From Phallus indusiatus (lineage: Eukaryota; Basidiomycota; Agaricomycetes; Phallales; Phallaceae): 64,000 nt of DNA. Positions 57,701-64,000 of this stretch are shown here, in pieces. The notes under the pieces were generated by a model. The model saw only the letters and a program-made list of their open reading frames with translations, searched no databases and was not told the origin of the DNA. Each line of letters starts with the position of its first letter. The stretch's first letter is position 1. A program made the position numbers and the translations under genes. The stretch spans positions 728,455 through 792,454 of the forward strand of contig JAQFWX010000015.1 of the NCBI GenBank assembly GCA_027605045.1, in the 5' to 3' direction.

Positions 57701-57970
57701 CAGCAGTTTGCATTACGTAAGTCCGGTGCTCAAATTTGGACTCGTTCGCATCCTGATTTTGCGAACGCTATATCTCCTCACACAGGGCACGTATTGTCCT
57801 AATTCTTTTTGATATTTCATTGACATATCTTGATCTAGTGCTTCCGATGTTTTTTAGGCTCCAAAATTTATTCTTCAAAATCCCAAATTTCGCCACTACC
57901 CATCATGCTGCAACCACTTCTGTGTGCGAAGATCAGGAGCTGTGAGGATCAAATTGGGATTATATTGGTG
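57701..57970 (+). repeat. Left terminal inverted repeat of the Tc1/mariner element
   Basis: About 270 bp, matching 63401-63670 in reverse complement. Shared landmarks include gaacgctatatctcctcaca, cttgatctagtgcttccgat and gatcaggagctgtgaggatc. Similarity stops near 57970. Confidence 0.88.
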
Positions 57971-58334
57971 AGACAATGTTATTCTAGTGCTTCCAATATC
58001 TATTAAGTCATAAATTTCACTTATTAGGTGTGTGTTTTCCGATTATCACTTCTCTGGCCCTTCAGACTGGTGTCTCGCAAAATACTCAGTCGCTATGGAT
58101 AAAACATTCAAATTCGCCACACCATCACACTTAGCATGATGTAATGAGTCTTCTGCATTGTTATTCGGGTCAACCTTGTCAACCAGCTCAGTGCTTCTTT
58201 GGTATCACCTATGCTACTTCTGTAACAAGATTATCACACATAAACTATTGCTGTCTTTTGAATAAATTATAATTGAAATACTACATTAGTTGGAACAAAT
58301 TGACATGCCAGATAAGAACTACTCAAAACAAAGT

Positions 58335-58734
58335 TGTCAGGGTACGCTACCGCGTCCCCTCATTTTTCCTCATTTATTATCATCGGTATATATTTCCCTC
58401 TACTTTATTTATATTTCCCATATATTATCTCTATCCTCCGTTTGCTCCCTCCGTCTCTATTCCACTTTCTCTACTTGCGCGCGTCGCGCGCTCGTACCCG
58501 GTGTGACGCCGTAGGCGTCACGTCGCTTATGTTCGGTTTGGGCATCTGGCACTTAGCTGTGTCAGGGCCGCACGCCGCGCTATCGTTTTTCATGTATATA
58601 GTCGCTGTCCCTAGAGTGAGGGTCCCTAAGCTTGTTCTCTTAGGATCCCCTCCCTCTAGGTGAGTAGTTAGTTCTCTCCCAATATATTTACCTTAGGATC
58701 CCCTCCCTCTAGTCTGAGCTGAGTAGCCCTAACA
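58335..58734 (+). mobile_element. Solo LTR (400 bp) nested in the Tc1/mariner element
   Basis: Starts TGTCAGGGTACGC and ends CCCTAACA. It is flanked by the 5-bp duplication aaagt at 58330-58334 and 58735-58739. Same family as the minus-strand LTR at 41914-42304. It has landed between the left terminal repeat and the passenger gene, so it is younger than the transposon insertion. Confidence 0.9.
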
Positions 58735-58774
58735 AAAGTCCTTGTGTGACAACATGAATTGACGGCACACAACC

Positions 58775-60450
58775 TTGTCTCCGACAACATCTATGGGGTC
58801 TAAGCACTCGCTATCTAGCAAAAAGAAAGCTCGAGCAATCAGCAGCCAGTCCAAAAGGTTAAAAAATAGTGATGGCGAAGCAGTGGACGTCACATCCAGG
58901 TCAAGCAATGTGGATAGTGCTAGTGCATTGGAAGAATTAGGTCGAGGTGCAAGGAGACGGAAACCAATGGCAAAGGTTCTTGAGGCAATTGCAGAGGAAG
59001 AGGAAGAAGAAGATATCAATGATACACAAGCACAGATACCTGTTGAGAAAGAACCAGCATCTGAAAGTGACGAGGATATGGGCGATTCATCTTCCAACAT
59101 GCCAAGTGATGCCGAAGAGATCTTGAAGGATGTTCCAGTGGCAGTGCAAAGATGAAAAGGTACTCAAGTTAAAAAGATAAAAGAGAAAGAAGAAGATATA
59201 GGTACAGTTTTCAAATAATTGAATATCAAGTAGATTATTCACTTACAGCACAGTCCTTCTTGCCACTGTACCAAATGGACATACCGGCATCTCCACACAA
59301 ATACAAATCCCAATGAAAAAAGGCTTTGTGTCTATGCTGGGGATGGTCCATGCTACTATAGGGTGTTCTGATGTAGTGCGGAAGCCATCCCTTCAATATA
59401 GAATGCTCGGAATACCTGGTCTGCTTGAATTAGCGAATGAAGATAACTGGAATAACTTATGCATCAACGCACGTCGAAAAAAGGATGCATTTGTACCAGT
59501 CAGAATTGTTGTAGATAAAGATGTAAGTCATGTTTACATCTAGATATAAAAATAAATACTGACTATCCCTGAACAGTATATTGATGCACTCCACCGTCAG
59601 CATCAGGGGAACAAAGGAAGTGAAGGGAGGGGTGGCAGCCGCAAAAAAAAGAGTGTTCTAAATTTAAATACTTTGGAAGATGAAGATGAGACTCCTGAAG
59701 ATACTGTGTATGCAGAAAGACACCTACAAGAATTCACTCGCCTCAAAGCACACCTTTCCGGCTGTCCGGTTCATTCCAAGCCTAACCAGTGGTGCAAAAT
59801 CAATGCAAAAGGAGCCCATGTCAAACTGACGGTAACACATTTAGGAGCCTGGGCTCATGCATTAGTATGGAATATTTTCATTTGTATGAATTTTACTCAC
59901 AATGAATACATAGGCAAGCAAAACATCAGATGTCACATACGATAACCCTCCACGCAGTCAACTTTTTGATGATTTTCACACAAAGGATCCATCAAAAGAA
60001 CGTGCACAATCTGCTCCACCTGGGAATATCGTTGATCCAGCAAATGGACTCAGTCCACATCTTACAACAGCAACGGTGATGGCGATGGCGATGACACAAG
60101 GGATGTTTGCTGGTTTTAGTGGATTCGCATCAAATATACACAGTGGTGGAGGCACACAGATGAAGAAATCAGTAGAGGAAACCAGCGAGACAGGATGCAA
60201 TGAGGATGACTTACAGTATCCAGAGATCAAGCCCTTTTTTCAGCAGCTAATGGATCAAGACCCAAGGCGCAATCTTTCCGGGTGTGCAGATGCACTTTAT
60301 CTTGAAGACTATTATAATATTGATGAAATAGCCAAGAAGAATATCGAGTTTTTCACTAAACCGCCTTTTTGTCTCTCAAGTGGAAATGCTGACTTTGTTG
60401 TGAAGAAGGTGCGCGCTGCTGTGGAGAATATCAAAAGAAAGCAAAACTGA
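58775..60450 (+). pseudogene. Passenger gene of the Tc1/mariner element, in-frame stop
   Basis: Multi-exon gene. The first exon (from 58775, or from the Met at 58796) encodes a basic then acidic N-terminus (VLEAIAEEEEEEDIND). Later exons, from about 59256 to 60450, give MLGMVHATIGCSDVV, then RMLGIPGLLELANEDNWNNL, SGCPVHSKPNQWCKI and HVKLTVTHLGAWAHAL. A short Cys/His patch (HLSGCPVH, WCKI) may bind zinc. This protein type is common near basidiomycete transposable elements; I know no function. A TGA at 59153-59155 interrupts a frame that stays open to about 59201, so either the gene is broken or there is a splice I cannot resolve. It lies upstream of, and parallel to, the transposase. Confidence 0.65.
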
Positions 60451-60625
60451 GGGCAGATATTGGGACCGGAACCTTTGAATACCTTTATATACTATGTTCT
60501 CAATAATATCCCAAAGAAAAAATACTATCTTTGTTTGTGAATAGTGAGGAGGGAATTGGAGACCGGATGTGAACGTCGTTTGTTGATGATTAGATAAGTC
60601 ACGTGACATTGTTTTTGCTTCCACG

Positions 60626-61880
60626 TTGAACACTCCACACTGTACTATGTCAATACTAAAAGATCCACATTCTAAGGCCCGGAAGCAATATTCAAAGGAT
60701 CTCAAAGAGCAGGTGGTTTATCAGCGGAATATTCTTGGATACAACACAACTCAAATTGCCCAAAACCTTGCCATGCATCCACGTGCTGTGAGACGAACAT
60801 TGCAGCTATGGAAGGAGCTTGGAGATGTAGTACGAGACCCCAAAACCTATGCTGCACAAGGAAGGCCACGATTATTGAACAGTGATAGTGCTGAGGTTTG
60901 CATCTAACCCCCTTACATATGTGTTTGTCTATTTCAGCTTACTTTGGTTGCGAATAGTTCCTACTGGGATTACTTGAGCGTCATCCAGATATCTACCTAG
61001 ATGAATTGGCAGAGCAACTAATGGAGCAAAAAAATATAGAGGTATCTCTAGCAACAATCCATCGAAGCCTGAAATTATTAGGTATTACGTCAAAGAAGGT
61101 AAGTGTGCAATGTAGCATCGAATAAGATTGTTGACGGATTATTGACAATGTTATATATAGCTCTCAAAAGCAGCATTAGAGCGTTGTGAAGACACTCGAG
61201 ATCGTTTTCAGCTTGAGATTTCAAATGAATCACCCGAGCAACTTGTCTTTACAGATGAGAGTGCCATCAATGTGCTGACAACATACCGGACGATGGGTCG
61301 GGCTTTTTAGAGTAAAAGAGCCCCAATCAAAAGTTATTTTCAACGGGGGGATAGGTAAGAAACTATTTATGTTTTCAGTTAACAATCTATTTACTTTTTG
61401 AAAAGATATTCTGTTCTTCCGGCTTTAGCGTTGGACGGCATTGTCTTCACACAGATCACCAAAGGTTCCTTCAATGGTGAAACCTTCAAGATATTCTTAC
61501 AAGGTTTACTACAATGTATGAATCCATATCCAGGCCCACGAAGTGTGTTAGTAATGGATAATTGTGCTATCCATCATGTAGATGGTGTTCAAGATCTGTG
61601 TGCTCAAGCGTGAGTCGCAACTTTATATTCATCATAATGAGCCTCATGCCAGTTTAGTGGGGTTAAACTTATGTATCTACCACCTTACTCTCCAGACTTT
61701 AACCCAATTGAAGAGTGCTTTTCATTCATGAAAAGCTATATCCGGCGACACGGCTCCCGGTTCAGATTTGAGATAGATAGTGGCAAGGAAGAAAATGTCT
61801 TTTATTTCATCTATGAAATTATGAATCAAGTAACAGAAGATCATGCAAAGGGATGGTTTCAAGATTCCGGATATATATAA
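60626..61880 (+). pseudogene. Tc1/mariner-IS630-like DDE transposase, in-frame stop
   Basis: Cut-and-paste transposase for the surrounding element. The first exon (60626-60894) has a helix-turn-helix: QVVYQRNILGYNTTQIAQNL, then MHPRAVRRTLQLWKELG. The next, from about 60959, has PDIYLDELAEQL and a second DNA-binding helix. Catalytic motifs follow in order: VFTDESAIN (first Asp near 61254), LVMDNCAIHHVD (second Asp near 61556) and YSPDFNPIEECFS (Glu near 61709). The spacing fits the DDE_3 group. A TAG at 61308-61310 breaks the frame between the first and second catalytic Asp, and the frame is open on both sides, so the copy is inactive unless read through. At least four introns are implied. Confidence 0.85.
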
Positions 61881-62212
61881 TTCAATGCAAGCTGTAATTC
61901 ACCCACAATGTTGTATGTATTCTACATTTGTGAAAGCACTACTGCATTCTGCATCTTCCGGTAATTTCCTGCAGCTCAAAATAAGCACAAAATCTTTGAA
62001 TTGAAGCAGATGTCAAATGGGTTCGAGTAACTATACAAGTTGATAATGTCAATGAAACAAAAAAGACTGAAATCATCCGGGGAGAGCGGTGGTGTGATTA
62101 CGTAATCTTGACAAACAGGCAGCCTGCATGAAAGTATGAGATAGTGTAGCATTTGATTAAAAAAAACCTACCGTTGGCATCAACGGTCGTTCAGAATCGA
62201 CTGGACGCATAT
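61881..62212. other. Element interior between transposase and MITE
   Basis: About 330 bp of transposon interior downstream of the transposase stop, with nothing coding in it. Confidence 0.5.
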
Positions 62213-62220
62213 TATTCAAC

Positions 62221-62962
62221 TAGTGATGCCGAAGTTCGGTTCGGTTCGGTTCACCCCCCCTTTTTGGCAAACCTGAACCCGGACCAAATGTTCGGTTCGG
62301 TTCGGTTCGGATTACATAAGCTGAACCCTGGTTCGGGTTCGGTTCGGGGTCCGAACTGGTTCAGAACCTGATTTTTCCCATTGTGAAAATTTGAAGTTAT
62401 TTTCCTTGGTTCGAATTCGGTTCGGGTTCGGTTCAGGTCCAGAACCTGAACCAAACCTGTGAAACTCAATATTATCCCTATAATTTAGATGTATTCCCTG
62501 TGTTAGACTTATAGATAAACTATTTTAGTGTAGCCTAGGTCCAGTTTGGTTCAGTTCAGTTTAAATTTTCGAAATTTCGAAAATTTAGATGATTTGTAAT
62601 ATGAGCGCTTAAATAAGCGCCCAACTTATCTCGTAGATATTCAAAAAATATTCTTGGCATATTTTTTTATTTCCATTTTGGGCAATTTTTGAGCTCTCCA
62701 GAGCCAAAATAAAAAAAAAATCATGACAAAATTCACATTGAGTTAGTACTTAGGTGACTGGTGACACCGGTGACACTATGTGACATTGTGTGACAGTTCG
62801 TCACGGTTCGAACCGGTTCACCCTAATTTTCTCATGGTCGAACCTGAACCTGAACCACTAGTTCGGGTTCGGTTCGGTTCGGCTTACATAAGCCGAACCA
62901 GGGGTTGGTTCGGGTTCGGTTCGGGTTCAAAACGGTTCCCGAACCGAACTTCGGCATCACTA
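62221..62962. mobile_element. hAT-like MITE, 742 bp, nested in the transposon
   Basis: Ends are inverted repeats starting tagtgatgccgaagttcggt, and the element is flanked by a perfect 8-bp duplication, tattcaac (62213-62220 and 62963-62970). The 8-bp target duplication and the TAGTG terminus fit the hAT superfamily. Both arms are packed with variants of ggttcggttcgg on the left and ccgaac on the right, so the element can fold back on itself. Open frames over it are products of the repeat. No transposase. Confidence 0.9.
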
Positions 62963-62970
62963 TATTCAAC

Positions 62971-63400
62971 ACATAGTGTTACAAGTCTAACCCCGGCAAA
63001 GTCCACATAGACCTCAAACCAAGGTGGGTGGCACCATGAAAGTCAACATATTCTGGAACAAGACAAATAAATTACTCACCTATACATGAGATGACACTGC
63101 AACCCAAGGGAATCTGCCATCTACAGCAGTAGAGTCTGAACCTTGGTAATGGTAAATATACGAGACAGAAGAGAAAGTAATGTTAGTGTGTACATTGGTT
63201 TAACATTGGTTAATTTGAGACTTACATGGCTATGAGGAGACAACAACAAGGATATTATTATGCCCCAATATCAATGTGTAATAGTGTAATGGTGATGGGG
63301 GCAGAGTCACTGCAGCCGAAGAAGTAAAATCAGAAAGCATAAGCTTGATGAGTGATATTATGACTTACAGACCATTGAGTGCACTAATATTGCATCTTCC
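62971..63400. other. Element interior before the right terminal repeat
   Basis: About 430 bp, AT-rich, no coding signal seen. It is part of the Tc1/mariner element. Confidence 0.5.
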
Positions 63401-63670
63401 CATCAATATAATTCTATTTTGATCCTCACAGCTCCTGATCTTCGCACACAGAAGTGGTTGCAGCATGATGGGTAGTGGCGAAATTTGGGATTTTGAAGAA
63501 TAAATTTTGGAGCCTAAAAAACATCGGAAGCACTAGATCAAGATATGTCAATGAAATATCAAAAAGAATTAGGACAATACGTGCCCTGTGTGAGGAGATA
63601 TAGCGTTCGCAAAATCAGGATGCGAACGAGTCCAAATTTGAGCGCCAGACTTACGTAATGCAAACTGCTG
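63401..63670 (-). repeat. Right terminal inverted repeat of the Tc1/mariner element
   Basis: Reverse-complement partner of 57701-57970, ending caaactgctg directly before the TA at 63671-63672. Confidence 0.88.
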
Positions 63671-64000
63671 TAACCTTCGACTCTACAGGGAGACCCAAGG
63701 CTGTTCATTCAAATCGAACTCCATATGAGATAGCTAAATCTCGTAAAGAACGGACTGCAGCTATCTTGCGTACTCTTCAAAGTAACATTTTCTTTTTTTA
63801 TTATCATCCGATATTTATGATTATACTTCTATAGAGTCATCCCTTCAGGAGTGCGATATTATCTGAGACCTCAGTGAACGGGCTGGAGTAATCTGGGAAA
63901 CGCGGAATGAGGAAGAAGATAATTGGAGCGAGATGGACACTAGTTCGTCTGCAGATTGGGTTCCATCTGTATCTGAACCTCTTGCCGATATCATTAATGG
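63671..64000 (+). pseudogene. Continuation of the gene interrupted by the transposon
   Basis: Reading continues in frame from the left frag­ment at 63673 (TFDSTGRPKAVHSN, then ERTAAILRTLQ). A 53-nt intron at 63782-63834 follows, then an exon that runs off the window. In that exon a TGA at 63864-63866 lies inside an otherwise open frame (ERAGVIWETRNEEEDNW and SSADWVPSVSEPLADI after it). So the gene has a nonsense codon as well as the insertion. Family not recognised. Confidence 0.55.

Larger units (their letters stand above)
57701..63670 (+). mobile_element. Tc1/mariner-superfamily DNA transposon, 5,970 bp, with passenger gene
   Basis: The element starts cagcagtttgcattacgtaa and ends with its inverted copy, and TA is duplicated at 57699-57700 and 63671-63672, as expected for this superfamily. 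The terminal inverted repeats are about 270 bp (57701-57970 and 63401-63670) and nearly identical. Inside, all on +, are a passenger gene (58775-60450) and a DDE transposase gene (60626-61880). Two later insertions sit within it: a solo LTR (58335-58734) and a hAT-like MITE (62221-62962). Without them the element would be about 4.8 kb, large for Tc1/mariner. Both its genes carry an in-frame stop, so this copy is probably dead. Confidence 0.9.

Noticed and set aside
57224..57812. Protein encoded over the simple repeat
   Set aside because: All three frames are open because of the tcatcg/tcatcc repeat, and the products are runs of few residue types.
62153..63010. ORFs across the ggttcgg repeats
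   Set aside because: They are translations of the MITE repeat on both strands.

Overview
The window looks like nuclear DNA of a mushroom-forming basidiomycete (Agaricomycetes). Genes are dense and broken by many short introns, mostly about 50-60 nt with GT..AG ends. The families present are typical of that group: a DUF6533-type seven-helix membrane protein, a fungal P450 with an ESQR ExxR motif, a tannase/feruloyl esterase, a Zn2Cys6 factor, an OTT_1508-like deaminase, a DPP5-type S9 peptidase and a PTDSS-type phosphatidylserine synthase. Exon models below were built by hand from splice sites and reading phase. Those given with exon lists close in phase from start to stop, except the first gene, which enters from the left edge. 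The order-level placement is inference.

Layout. 1-7,000: 3' part of a Sec14-like/RhoGAP protein (+), an OB-fold-like protein (-) and a single-pass membrane protein (-). 9,600-16,700: a secreted tannase-family esterase (+), a small helical secreted protein (-) and a 903-aa Zn2Cys6 transcription factor (-). 18,477-19,430: a giant imperfect palindrome built of about 24-nt repeats. 20,600-33,300: flavin monooxygenase (+), DUF6533 membrane protein (+), homeodomain-like protein (+), P450 (-) and PQ-loop transporter (-). 35,100-45,100: an array of six small secreted-peptide genes, all on +, made by tandem duplication, with a MITE, a solo LTR and a promoter remnant that has lost its gene. 45,450-56,500: cystathionine gamma-synthase (-), phosphatidylserine synthase (-), OTT_1508-like deaminase (+), DPP5-like peptidase (+) and an acetoacetate decarboxylase-like protein (-). 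57,641-64,000: a gene split by a 5,970-bp Tc1/mariner-superfamily element, which itself carries a passenger gene, a transposase gene, a nested solo LTR and a nested hAT-like MITE.

The most unusual content is the peptide array. Each member has a near-identical secretion signal, a constant head (PTVLEPVPAGC in most copies), a variable middle and a C-terminal tetrapeptide C-x-(G/A)-F. Two copies have an Glu-Arg pair 9-10 residues before that last Cys, the layout of basidiomycete lipopeptide pheromone precursors, although those lack signal peptides. No STE3-type receptor gene is visible nearby. The housekeeping genes on either side (sulfur amino acid synthesis, phosphatidylserine synthesis) show no functional link to the array. 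The esterase, DPP5 peptidase and small secreted proteins fit a saprotrophic or plant-associated secretome.
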